Assembly: GCF_014843825.1 (NCBI RefSeq)
Contig: NZ_JHQR01000018.1
Span: 1-61,027 of the forward strand
Reading direction: 5' to 3'
From: Mesorhizobium silamurunense
Lineage (GTDB): Bacteria; Pseudomonadota; Alphaproteobacteria; Rhizobiales; Rhizobiaceae
DNA length: 61,027 nucleotides
Below are positions 18,179-25,817 of the stretch, piece by piece. Each line of letters starts with the position of its first letter. Within the stretch, counting starts at the first letter, position 1. The notes under the pieces were generated by a model. That model saw nothing but the letters and a program-made list of their open reading frames with translations. It searched no databases and had not been told where the DNA came from. A program made the position numbers and the translations under genes.

Positions 18179-18255
18179 GCGATGAAAAGGCATAAGCCGG
18201 CTAACGAAATCCATGTGACTGCAAAGCCAAACCGACCCGCAGCCGGCTGACAACC

Positions 18256-19668
18256 TTATGCAAGCTGTCGCGCGATCTCGGTGAAGACATCGAAAGCCAT
18301 GTCGACATCGGCAGCCGTCGATTCGAACTGCCCCGCCTGGAAGCGGATCGCCACCCGCCCGTCGACGCGGGTCTGCGTCAGATAGATGCGGCCGTCGGTG
18401 TTGATGGCATCGACCAGTCGCAGATTGTGCTCGTCCGGGTCGGCGTCCGCCGGGGCGCGATGGCGGAAGGAAAACAGCGACAGCATCGGCTCGGTGACGA
18501 GCTCGAAGTCGCCTTCCCTGGCCAGACGATCGGCAAGGCCTTCACTCCAGGCAACGTGGTTGCGGATCATCTTGCGCAGGCCTTCCAGCCCATGGGCGCG
18601 CAGCAGGAACCAGAGTTTTAGCGCCCGGAACCGCCGGCCGAGCGGCACCGACCATTCCGAATAGTTGATGATGCCGTCATGGCCCAGCGTTTTTAGAAAC
18701 TCCGGCTTGATCGCCAGCGTGCGCACAAGGTCTTCCGGCTGGCGGACGAACTGGATCGAGCAGTCGAATTGCGCACCAAGCCATTTGTGCGGGTTGAAGA
18801 CGATGGAATCGGCGCCTTCGACACCCGCCCAGAAATGCCGGTATTCCGGACAGATCATCGCCGATCCGGCCCAGGCGGCATCGACATGGAGATAGAGGCC
18901 GTGCCGCTTCGCCACCGCCACAACGGCGGCGATGTCGTCGGTGCCGCCCGTGCTGGTGCCGCCGACGCAGGCGATGATGCCCGCCGGCAGCAGGCCGGCC
19001 TCGCGATCGGCGACGATAGCCGCCTCGAGCGCCGCCGTGTCCATGGCGCGGAAACGGCCGGCCACCGGGACGCGCACCAGGTTTTCCTCGCCGATCCCCG
19101 CCACCCAGATCGCCCGGTCGATTGAGGTGTGGACCTGGTCGGAGGAATAGACGCGCAGTTTCACCTGCCCGGCGAGACCTTGTCTGTTCCCCTGCCAGCC
19201 GAGCGCGCGCTCGCGCATCGTGAGCACCGCGGCAAGCGTCGCCGACGAAGCCGAATCCTGGATGACGCCGGAGAATCCTTCGGGCAGGCCGAGCGCCTGG
19301 CGCATCCAGTCGACGATGCGCGTCTCGAGCTCGGTCGCCGCCGGCGAGGTCTGCCAAAGCATGCACTGCGCAGCCATCGCCGAGACGAGGTATTCCGCCA
19401 CCACCGAAACCGGCGCCGCGTTGGCCGGAAAATAGGCGAAGAAGCGCGGATGCTGCCAATGCGTCATGCCGGGCACGATCTTCGTTTCGAAATCGGCGAA
19501 GATCTTTTCCATCGGCTCGGCCGTTTCAGGCGGAGAGGCCTCGATGCTCCTGAATATTTCGCCGGGCGCGATTGCCGGTCGCACCGGCCGGTCACGCAGG
19601 CCGGAACGGTAATCGACACCCCAATCGGCGGCGCGTCTCGACCAATCGCGAAATTCTTCGTTGTCCAT
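18256..19668 (-). CDS. PLP-dependent aromatic amino acid decarboxylase family protein
   Basis: A group II pyridoxal-phosphate decarboxylase of 470 residues, the family of aromatic-L-amino-acid, tyrosine and DOPA decarboxylases. Landmarks are FFAYFPANAAPVSVVAEYL, then the cofactor-binding YLHVDAAWAGSAMICPEYR with the Asp that contacts the pyridine nitrogen, and NPHKWLGAQFDCS with the Schiff-base lysine. The start at 19668 (MDNEEFRDW) follows GGGAGGA. The substrate cannot be told from sequence. It runs in the same direction as glpR but has its own upstream palindrome at 19721, so it is probably regulated separately. Confidence 0.88.
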   Translation of the reverse strand: MDNEEFRDWSRRAADWGVDYRSGLRDRPVRPAIAPGEIFRSIEASPPETAEPMEKIFADFETKIVPGMTHWQHPRFFAYFPANAAPVSVVAEYLVSAMAAQCMLWQTSPAATELETRIVDWMRQALGLPEGFSGVIQDSASSATLAAVLTMRERALGWQGNRQGLAGQVKLRVYSSDQVHTSIDRAIWVAGIGEENLVRVPVAGRFRAMDTAALEAAIVADREAGLLPAGIIACVGGTSTGGTDDIAAVVAVAKRHGLYLHVDAAWAGSAMICPEYRHFWAGVEGADSIVFNPHKWLGAQFDCSIQFVRQPEDLVRTLAIKPEFLKTLGHDGIINYSEWSVPLGRRFRALKLWFLLRAHGLEGLRKMIRNHVAWSEGLADRLAREGDFELVTEPMLSLFSFRHRAPADADPDEHNLRLVDAINTDGRIYLTQTRVDGRVAIRFQAGQFESTAADVDMAFDVFTEIARQLA

Positions 19669-19720
19669 GCATCCTCCCGGCAGCCGACCGAACGCTGGTC
19701 GTCGGCCTTTCAATTTTTGA

Positions 19721-19732
19721 TTAACATGTTAA
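19721..19732 (-). promoter_or_regulatory. Perfect palindrome TTAACATGTTAA
   Basis: This 12-bp perfect palindrome in an AT-rich patch lies 53 bases before the decarboxylase start. It is placed like an operator overlapping the promoter. The cognate regulator is not evident nearby. Confidence 0.5.
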
Positions 19733-19760
19733 ATACAGCGAGGCTACGCAAATCGGTCCA

Positions 19761-20492
19761 CTACCCCGGAAAGTCCGGCAGGCTGGCGAAGGCCGTCTTC
19801 AGCGCGTTGGACCAGCCGTCTGAGATGGTGCGGTAATAGGGATCGTCCTGGCCGATCCGCTTCTTGAGAGCGACCTTGAGGGCATCCTTTTCGAGGAACA
19901 GCAGGTCGAGCGGCAGGCCGACCGACAGGTTCGACTTCAGCGTCGAGTCGAAGGAAACCAAAAGCAGCTTCACCGTCTCGGCCAGGCTCATCGCCCGGTC
20001 ATATGCGCGGATGATGATCGGCTTGCCGTATTTCGTCTCGCCGATCTGGAAGAACGGCGTGTCGTCGGTCGATTCGATGAAATTGCCCTCGGGATAGATC
20101 ATGAACAGCCGGGGCGGGCTGCCCTTGATCTGGCCGCCGAGGATGAAGGAAGCGTTGAAATAGGAATCGGCCTTGTCGCCGGCGGGCGAGGACTGCGCGA
20201 TGACCTCTTTCACCGTATCGCCGACCAACCGCACCGTCTGGTACATGGACGGCGTTTCGAGCAGCTTCTCGTGGCGATCGCCGATTGCCTTGGTACGCTC
20301 GTCGAGCAGGCTGACCACGGCTTGCGTGGTGGCCAGATTGCCCGCCGACATCAGCACGATGACACGCTCGCCGGGCTGTTCCCAGACATGCATCTTCTTG
20401 AAGGTCGAGATCGAATCCATGCCGGCATTGGTGCGCGTGTCCGACATGAACACGAGCCCGCGATCGATCTTGAGGCCGACGCAATAGGTCAT
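19761..20492 (-). CDS. Anbu, proteasome-type N-terminal nucleophile hydrolase
   Basis: Anbu (ancestral beta subunit) is a proteasome/HslV-related N-terminal threonine hydrolase. The protein starts MTYCVGLKIDRGLVFMSDTR, so removal of Met exposes Thr1 with no propeptide, and SDTRTNAG matches the family's early motif. Later come VIVLMSAGNLATTQAVVSLL and SYFNASFILGGQIKGSPPRL. The 243-residue length is usual. It ends the gene set ATP-grasp, alpha-E, transglutaminase, Anbu, whose conserved grouping suggests synthesis and hydrolysis of a peptide or tag; the true substrate is unknown. Confidence 0.93.
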   Translation of the reverse strand: MTYCVGLKIDRGLVFMSDTRTNAGMDSISTFKKMHVWEQPGERVIVLMSAGNLATTQAVVSLLDERTKAIGDRHEKLLETPSMYQTVRLVGDTVKEVIAQSSPAGDKADSYFNASFILGGQIKGSPPRLFMIYPEGNFIESTDDTPFFQIGETKYGKPIIIRAYDRAMSLAETVKLLLVSFDSTLKSNLSVGLPLDLLFLEKDALKVALKKRIGQDDPYYRTISDGWSNALKTAFASLPDFPG

Positions 20493-20525
20493 AGTTCTTC
20501 TTCTGGCAGCGAATCTTGGCCGAAA

Positions 20526-21320
20526 TTACTGCTCGACCGTCACGGTGACGGCAAGCTTCTCTTCCGCCTGGCCGAGCAGAATTCCCGATACCGGCGAAGC
20601 ATCGCGATAGTCGCGTCCCGTCGCCACCCTCACATAACGTTCGTCGGGAGAAATACCGTTCGCGGGGTCAAAGGCAACCCAGCCGAGGCCCGGAACATGC
20701 GCTTCCGCCCAGGCGTGGCTCGCCGCTTGCTCGACTGCAGCGTCCATCATCAGATAGCCGCTGACATAGCGTGCTGGAAAGCCCATGGCACGCGCCGCGG
20801 CGGCGAAGATGTGGCTGTGATCCTGGCAGACGCCGCTCTTCAGTGCCAGAGCCTCTTCGGCCGGCGTAACGACGCTGGTCGCGCCCGGCTTGTAGTCGAC
20901 GCGCTCGCGGATCGTGCCCATCAGCCGGTGCAGTCGCTCGATATCGCTCCCCTCGCCCGCCGCGCCTGCCAATTCGCGAATGCCGTCGCCGACGGTCGTA
21001 AGCAGCGTTTGCTGGCCGAACAGCCAGAGCGGCGCGAAACCATGATGCGCGCCGGACACGCCGGCCGTGTCGCGCGTCGTCACCTCGCCCGCCGCCTCGA
21101 CTATGATGGTGTGGTGGCCGCCTTCGGCGCTCACCAGTCGCGTGTCGTTGCCGAAATGGTCGGTGAAGCGCACTTCCTCGCGCGCGCCATCAACCTTGAT
21201 CGCCCAGGATGCGACCGTCTGTGTCGGTCCGTTCACCGGAAGCAGGCGCAACCGCTGCAGCAGATATTGCACCGGCGCATCGTAGCGGTACTCGGTCCGG
21301 TGTATGATCTTGAGCCGCAT
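20526..21320 (-). CDS. Transglutaminase-like protein of the Anbu cluster
   Basis: A 264-residue transglutaminase-fold protein starting MRLKIIHRTEYRYDAPVQYL. The catalytic triad is visible: Cys in SGVCQDHSHIFAAAAR, His in ASHAWAEAHVPGLGW and Asp in VAFDPANG. The N-terminal beta-sandwich is typical of this bacterial subfamily. It has no signal peptide and lies 33 bases before Anbu and 20 bases after the alpha-E gene. In this genetic setting it is thought to act as an amidase or peptidase on a product of the ATP-grasp enzyme, which is an inference. Confidence 0.92.
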   Translation of the reverse strand: MRLKIIHRTEYRYDAPVQYLLQRLRLLPVNGPTQTVASWAIKVDGAREEVRFTDHFGNDTRLVSAEGGHHTIIVEAAGEVTTRDTAGVSGAHHGFAPLWLFGQQTLLTTVGDGIRELAGAAGEGSDIERLHRLMGTIRERVDYKPGATSVVTPAEEALALKSGVCQDHSHIFAAAARAMGFPARYVSGYLMMDAAVEQAASHAWAEAHVPGLGWVAFDPANGISPDERYVRVATGRDYRDASPVSGILLGQAEEKLAVTVTVEQ

Positions 21321-21340
21321 GGCGCCCGCCCCTTCAGCGC

Positions 21341-22282
21341 TCAGTAGAACCGGTAGTCCTGGGCGATCTCGTCGCCCAGCCTGGTGTTGTCGCGAATGAA
21401 TTCGGCCAGGAACTCGTGCAGGCCGTGGTCGAAAATGTCCTTGATCGAGCCCTTCCTCAGCATGGCCTGGATCTTCTCGGCCGTAGCGTGACAGGCATGG
21501 CGCTCGCCATAGTCGTCGGCGAGAAATTTCAGATGCTCGCCGAGGAACCGGTAGCAGAAGGTGAGCGAGCGCGGCATGCGGACATTGAGGATCAGATAGT
21601 CGGCGATGTTGGTCGGCTTGTAGTCGGCGTCATAGACCCAGCGGTAGGAGCGGTGCGCCGACACCGAGCGCAGGATCGATTCCCATTGATAATTGTCGAG
21701 CGTCGAGCCCACCCAGGAGATCGAAGGCAGCAACACGTAGTATTTCACGTCGAGGATGCGCGCCGTGTTGTCGGCGCGCTCGACATAGGTGCCGAGCTGC
21801 GAGAAGTCGAAGATCTCGTTGCGCAGCATGGTGCCGTAGAACGAGCCGCGGATCAGCGCCGTCTCGCGCTTGATCGCGTCGAGCACCGTCGGCAGGTCGC
21901 GCTCGTCGATCGGCCTTGCCAGCATGCGCTTCAGCGACATCCAGGCTTCGTTGATGCTCTCCCAGGTCTCGCGCGTCAGCGCGGTGCGCACCATGCGCGC
22001 GTTGTTGCGCGCCGTCTCGATCGACGACATCGTGCTCGACGGATTGGAGGTGTCGCGCAGCAGGAAATCCGAGACGTTGGCGACGGTGTAGTCCTCGTAT
22101 TTCTGGCTGAAGGCGACATCGGAACCGGCGCTGAGCAGCACCGAATTCCATTCCTCCGAAGCGTTCTGCGTGCGCGTCAGCGCCATGCGCAAGCCCGCAT
22201 CGACCAGGCGCGCCATGTTTTCGGCCCGCTCGATATAGCGGTTCATCCAGTAGAGACCGTTGGCGGTGCGGCCAAGAAGCAT
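21341..22282 (-). CDS. Alpha-E domain protein (DUF403) of the Anbu cluster
   Basis: A 313-residue, largely helical protein of the alpha-E family, which accompanies circularly permuted ATP-grasp enzymes. The N-terminus MLLGRTANGLYWMNRYIERA and the later FDFSQLGTYVERADNTARIL are characteristic. The function is unknown; predicted roles are as a scaffold or partner in peptide-bond formation. It is separated from the ATP-grasp gene by 170 bases carrying facing 7-bp repeat arrays, unlike the short gaps elsewhere in the cluster. Confidence 0.92.
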   Translation of the reverse strand: MLLGRTANGLYWMNRYIERAENMARLVDAGLRMALTRTQNASEEWNSVLLSAGSDVAFSQKYEDYTVANVSDFLLRDTSNPSSTMSSIETARNNARMVRTALTRETWESINEAWMSLKRMLARPIDERDLPTVLDAIKRETALIRGSFYGTMLRNEIFDFSQLGTYVERADNTARILDVKYYVLLPSISWVGSTLDNYQWESILRSVSAHRSYRWVYDADYKPTNIADYLILNVRMPRSLTFCYRFLGEHLKFLADDYGERHACHATAEKIQAMLRKGSIKDIFDHGLHEFLAEFIRDNTRLGDEIAQDYRFY

Positions 22283-22302
22283 GTCAGGCCCTTCGGGCTA
22301 GC

Positions 22303-22344
22303 GAATAGTGAGTAGTGAATAGTGAGTGGTGAATGGTGAATAGT
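22303..22344 (-). repeat. 7-bp tandem repeat array, left arm
   Basis: Six units of a heptamer, GAATAGT with variants GAGTAGT, GAGTGGT and GAATGGT, run from 22303 to 22344, starting 20 bases beyond the alpha-E start codon. The array is the approximate reverse complement of the one at 22413 and could pair with it across about 68 bases. Confidence 0.9.
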
Positions 22345-22412
22345 TCAGCAATCGTGCTCGACGGCGCGTCATCTTCATAGGTTCAATCAATCCGGGCACC
22401 AGAACGTCTCCA

Positions 22413-22456
22413 TTTCACTATTCACTATTCACTATTCACTATTCACCACCATTCAA
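22413..22456 (-). repeat. 7-bp tandem repeat array, right arm
   Basis: Units of TTCACTA, four identical, then TTCACCA and a degenerate end, run from 22413 to 22456 and include the ATP-grasp stop codon at 22453-22455. With the left array it could form a long hairpin between two cluster genes. The number of units may differ between strains, as in slippage-prone arrays. Confidence 0.9.
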
Positions 22457-23889
22457 TCATCCAGCACCCATGTATCCTTCGTCCCCCCGCCCTGCGAGGA
22501 GTTGACCACCAGCGAGCCTTGCTTGAGTGCCACCCGGGTCAAGCCGCCGGGCACGATCTGGATGCGGTCGGAGACCAGCACATAAGGCCGAAGGTCGACA
22601 TGGCGCGGCGATAGGCCCTTCTCGGTCAGGATCGGGCAGGTCGACAGCGCAAGCGTCGGCTGGGCGATGTAGTTCGTGGGCTTGGCCTGGAGTTTCTTGG
22701 CGAAGTCCTGGCATTCCTTCTTGGTCGCCGCCGGGCCGACCAGCATGCCGTAGCCGCCGGAGCCGTGCACTTCCTTGATGACGAGTTCGCCGATGTGCTC
22801 CAGCACATATTTCAGGCTGTCCGGCTCCGAGCAGCGCCAGGTCGGGATGTTGCCGAGGATCGCCTTGCGGCCGGTGTAGAACTCTACGATCTCGGGCATG
22901 TAGGAATAGATCGCCTTGTCGTCGGCAATGCCGGTGCCCGGCGCATTGGCGATGGTGATGTTGCCGGCGCGATAGACATCCATGATGCCCGGCACGCCGA
23001 GCGCGGAATCCGGCCGGAAGGTCAGCGGATCGAGGAAGGCATCGTCCACGCGCCGGTAGAGCACGTCGATCTGCTTGTAGCCTTCGGTGGTGCGCATCGT
23101 GACATGGCCATCGACGACGCGCAGATCCTGGCCCTCGACCAGTTGCACGCCCATCTGATCGGCGAGGAAGGCGTGCTCGAAATAGGCGGAGTTGTAGCTG
23201 CCCGGTGTCAGCACCGCGATGGTCGGCGCACCCTTGGTGCCCTGCGGACGCACAGCCGCCAGCGACTGGCGCAGCAGTTGCGGATAATTCTCGACCGGCC
23301 GCACCTTGATCTGCTGGAACAGCTCCGGGAAGAGCTGCATCATCGTCTCGCGGTTCTCCAGCATGTAGGAGACGCCGGAGGGCGTGCGGGCATTGTCTTC
23401 CAGAACGTAGAATTCGTTCTCGCTGATGCGCACGATATCGACGCCGATGATATGGGTGTAGACGCCGGCCGGTGGCTTCACACCGATCATCTCTGGCAGG
23501 AACGCTTCGTTCTTCGCCACCAGCTCCCTAGGAACGCGCCCGGCGCGCAGGATTTCCTGGCGGTGGTAGATATCGTCGAGAAAGGCGTTCAGCGCCTGCA
23601 CGCGCTGCTCGATGCCCTGCGTCAGCCGGCGCCATTCCTGGCCGGAAATGATGCGCGGGACGATATCGAAAGGGATCAGCCGCTCGGAGGCTTCCTGCTC
23701 GCCATAGACGGCAAAGGTGATGCCGGTCTTGCGGAAGACGCGTTCGGCGTCCTGCATTTTCTGGGTGAGCCTGGCCGGATCCTGTTCCTTCAGCCAGCGA
23801 TCGTAAGCCTGGTATGGTCTTCTCAATCCGGAGACTTCCGGAAGCATTTCGTCGAACGCTGCCAATCGCGTACTCCCCTCTGAAGCCAT
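22453..23889 (-). CDS. Circularly permuted type 2 ATP-grasp protein
   Basis: A 478-residue enzyme of the circularly permuted ATP-grasp family (DUF404/DUF407), predicted to form amide bonds with ATP. The start at 23889 (MASEGSTRLAAFDEM) removes a poor N-terminal extension. Visible landmarks are FLPEMIGVKPPAGVYTHIIG, the acidic FYVLEDNARTPSGVSYMLEN, and VIKEVHGSGGYGMLVGP with ATP-grasp Lys and Gly-rich loop. It is the first gene of the Anbu cluster and presumably makes the product that the transglutaminase and Anbu act on. The substrate is unknown. Confidence 0.93.
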   Translation of the reverse strand: MASEGSTRLAAFDEMLPEVSGLRRPYQAYDRWLKEQDPARLTQKMQDAERVFRKTGITFAVYGEQEASERLIPFDIVPRIISGQEWRRLTQGIEQRVQALNAFLDDIYHRQEILRAGRVPRELVAKNEAFLPEMIGVKPPAGVYTHIIGVDIVRISENEFYVLEDNARTPSGVSYMLENRETMMQLFPELFQQIKVRPVENYPQLLRQSLAAVRPQGTKGAPTIAVLTPGSYNSAYFEHAFLADQMGVQLVEGQDLRVVDGHVTMRTTEGYKQIDVLYRRVDDAFLDPLTFRPDSALGVPGIMDVYRAGNITIANAPGTGIADDKAIYSYMPEIVEFYTGRKAILGNIPTWRCSEPDSLKYVLEHIGELVIKEVHGSGGYGMLVGPAATKKECQDFAKKLQAKPTNYIAQPTLALSTCPILTEKGLSPRHVDLRPYVLVSDRIQIVPGGLTRVALKQGSLVVNSSQGGGTKDTWVLDD

Positions 23890-24032
23890 TTCACTGGCCC
23901 GGCCGGAGAAAATCAAGCGCAATCGGTGAATTGGGCGGCGGTGGCGGCCGCTCCATGCAAATTGCCTAAGATTAGGGCAGCGGGAACGATGCTGGGTCAG
24001 ATCCTGCCCGGTGACCGGGCAGCAAACGGCAG

Positions 24033-24269
24033 TCAGAACGCGCGGAAGGTGACGATGGTGAAGGTGTCCTTGATTCCGGGCAGGATCTGCACCTTCTCAT
24101 TGACGAAGTGGCCGATATCTTCCTCATCGTCGAGATAGAACTTGGCAAGCAGGTCGTAATTGCCGGCGGTCGAGTAGATCTCGGAGGCGATCTCTGCATC
24201 GGCGAGCGCGCTGGCGACCTCATAGGCTTTGCCCAGATCGCACTTTATCTGCACGAAAAATGCCTTCAT
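24033..24269 (-). CDS. Stand-alone Lrp/AsnC ligand-binding (RAM) domain protein
   Basis: A 78-residue protein, MKAFFVQIKCDLGKAYEVAS, with SEIYSTAGNYDLLAKFYLDD and VNEKVQILPGIKDTFTIVTF. This is the ferredoxin-like RAM domain of Lrp/AsnC regulators without any DNA-binding part. Such proteins form oligomers that bind amino acids or related effectors. It lies between the Anbu cluster and a DUF4864 gene. A role in sensing amino acids is an inference from the fold. Confidence 0.88.
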   Translation of the reverse strand: MKAFFVQIKCDLGKAYEVASALADAEIASEIYSTAGNYDLLAKFYLDDEEDIGHFVNEKVQILPGIKDTFTIVTFRAF

Positions 24270-24336
24270 TGCCGGTCCTGCCAGTCTTGCGCGAATGAGC
24301 GGCCCTTGTGGCAGACTGCCGCCCGGCTTTCAAGCA

Positions 24337-24480
24337 TCAGGCGGCGCGCGCCTTGGCGACCGCTTGCCGCAATTCGGCGGCTGGCATGCCGCGCCGGTAA
24401 CGGCTGCCGCCGATCACCAATGCCGGCGCGCCCCTCAGCCAGGCATGGGTATGGCATGGAGGGCCAAGAATCTTCCGCCG
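24337..24480 (-). pseudogene. Remnant of a DsbA-like thioredoxin-fold gene
   Basis: On the minus strand, ending with TGA at 24337-24339, the frame reads LRGAPALVIGGSRYRRGMPA then AELRQAVAKARAA. This matches the C-terminal pattern of DsbA-family proteins (a cis-Pro-like GxPALVIG, then an LRxAVAxAR helix). Only about 45 residues remain. The upstream part is replaced by the promoter region of the divergent DUF4864 gene, and no start or CxxC active site is present. Probably a deletion remnant. Confidence 0.5.
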
Positions 24481-24553
24481 GCGATGAAACCGCGGCGCGT
24501 CGACGCGCGTATGTTAGATTGCGTTCGCAAAGCGAATTCCGGGGAGGCAGGCC

Positions 24554-24973
24554 ATGCGTCGCTTATTGTTCGCATTAGCTCTCGTTCCAGTGCTCGTGGC
24601 TTCGATCGCCTTTGCCGGCGACGCCGAGGTCAAAGCGGCGCAAACGGTCATCGACAGCCAGCTGAAAGCCTTCCTCGCCGATGACGGCGCCACCGCCTAC
24701 AGCTTCGCCGCGCCGAACGTGAAGCGGATCTTCCCGACCGTCGACACCTTCATGAACATGGTGACCAACGGCTATGCGCCGGTGCGCAGGCCGCAGAGCT
24801 ACTCTTTCGGGAAGGTCGAGCAGACCGGACCGGGCTCGATCATCCAGCAGGTGCTGATCGTCGGGCCCGACGGCAAGGACTATGAGGCGGTCTATACGCT
24901 GGAGCAGCAGCCGGACGGCAGCTTCAAGATCACCGGCTGCAGCCTACGGGCGGCGAACTCAGTCAGCACCTAG
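24554..24973 (+). CDS. DUF4864 secreted protein
   Basis: A 139-residue protein with a clear signal peptide (MRRLLFALALVPVLVASIAF, cleavage near AGDAE). The mature part has the NTF2-like DUF4864 pattern: AAQTVIDSQLKAFLADDGAT, AYSFAAPNVKRIFPTVDTFM and DYEAVYTLEQQPDGSFKITG. The family is periplasmic or surface-exposed, of unknown function. The start at 24554 follows GGGGAGG. It is monocistronic. Confidence 0.88.
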   Translation: MRRLLFALALVPVLVASIAFAGDAEVKAAQTVIDSQLKAFLADDGATAYSFAAPNVKRIFPTVDTFMNMVTNGYAPVRRPQSYSFGKVEQTGPGSIIQQVLIVGPDGKDYEAVYTLEQQPDGSFKITGCSLRAANSVST

Positions 24974-25049
24974 AATACTCAAATAGAATCGCCGCCTCAA
25001 AAATGATAATTCAGGCTGTAGAAATCCGTCTCAAACGAAGTAGCAGACG

Positions 25050-25817
25050 ATGCCTGAGATCGAAGCGCCTGCGTCAATCCCATTCAAAATTCGCACAACC
25101 TTTCCGGGTCGAATTTCAGGAATCAAGGAATGGACCCCCGAGGAGATCAAGCTCATCATCACGTCCTACCAGGAACGCTATTCCGAAGAATGGCAGTCCT
25201 ATCTTGATGCCGAGGACAAAAATGGGTTCATTTCCAGTGAGATGAGTGATCGCATTTGTTCATTCATTGAGGAATTGTTTCCCGGCTTACATCGAAAGCA
25301 CTATCGCGCTGGCGCAGTTGATTTTCGATTTGCGAACGAACGCACTTTTCACTTTTCCATGTGGCAACCCGAAAACCGACTCTTGCGCAGAGAAAAGCTG
25401 TTAGCTCACATAAAGAAACATCGGCAAATTGTTAATGGTTACGTCGAATGGAACGAAGAGCAGGTCATTGTTTTGTTGGAGCATATCAAAAGCAATGATC
25501 CTGATCTTTGGGTAGATTATTGCGACTCATACAACAACATCGGCTTCATAGGTCTCGGAATCGTCGGTCGAATTAAGGCGCATATTGCGGCCCTATTCCC
25601 TCTTCCGGAGGATTGCAGCAATAAGGGTGCAAGGCGCGGGCTATTGGACGAGGCCAATCGCCGGTACGGCTTTGAAATGCTCAAACCGGCAAACGCCAAG
25701 ATCCGGGATCAGCTTGAGACCGAGTGGTTCAATCAGCGGCGCGGGTGGATGACTTTTGAAGAATGGCGCCAGCAGGTAAAGTTGCGCACCAAAAACAGTT
25801 CAGACAAACGCGATTAG
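25050..25817 (+). CDS. Orphan low-GC protein with two copies of a novel-looking domain
   Basis: A 255-residue protein that I cannot place in any family. Residues 28-79 and 134-185 are two copies of one unit, aligning without a gap at an offset of 106: W28/W134, W48/W154, GFI 59-61/165-167, RI 68-69/174-175 and LFP 76-78/182-184. Between them lies a linker with [19 protein letters not shown]. The C-terminus ends [20 protein letters not shown]. Base composition is clearly more AT-rich than on either side and codon use is atypical, suggesting recent transfer. The stop lies within 4 bases of the tgt stop on the other strand. No signal peptide or membrane segment is seen. Confidence 0.75.
   Translation: MPEIEAPASIPFKIRTTFPGRISGIKEWTPEEIKLIITSYQERYSEEWQSYLDAEDKNGFISSEMSDRICSFIEELFPGLHRKHYRAGAVDFRFANERTFHFSMWQPENRLLRREKLLAHIKKHRQIVNGYVEWNEEQVIVLLEHIKSNDPDLWVDYCDSYNNIGFIGLGIVGRIKAHIAALFPLPEDCSNKGARRGLLDEANRRYGFEMLKPANAKIRDQLETEWFNQRRGWMTFEEWRQQVKLRTKNSSDKRD

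Noticed and set aside
20271..23883. Several long plus-strand frames opposite the Anbu cluster
   Set aside because: Antisense shadows of recognised genes with typical His/Arg/Val/Asp bias.
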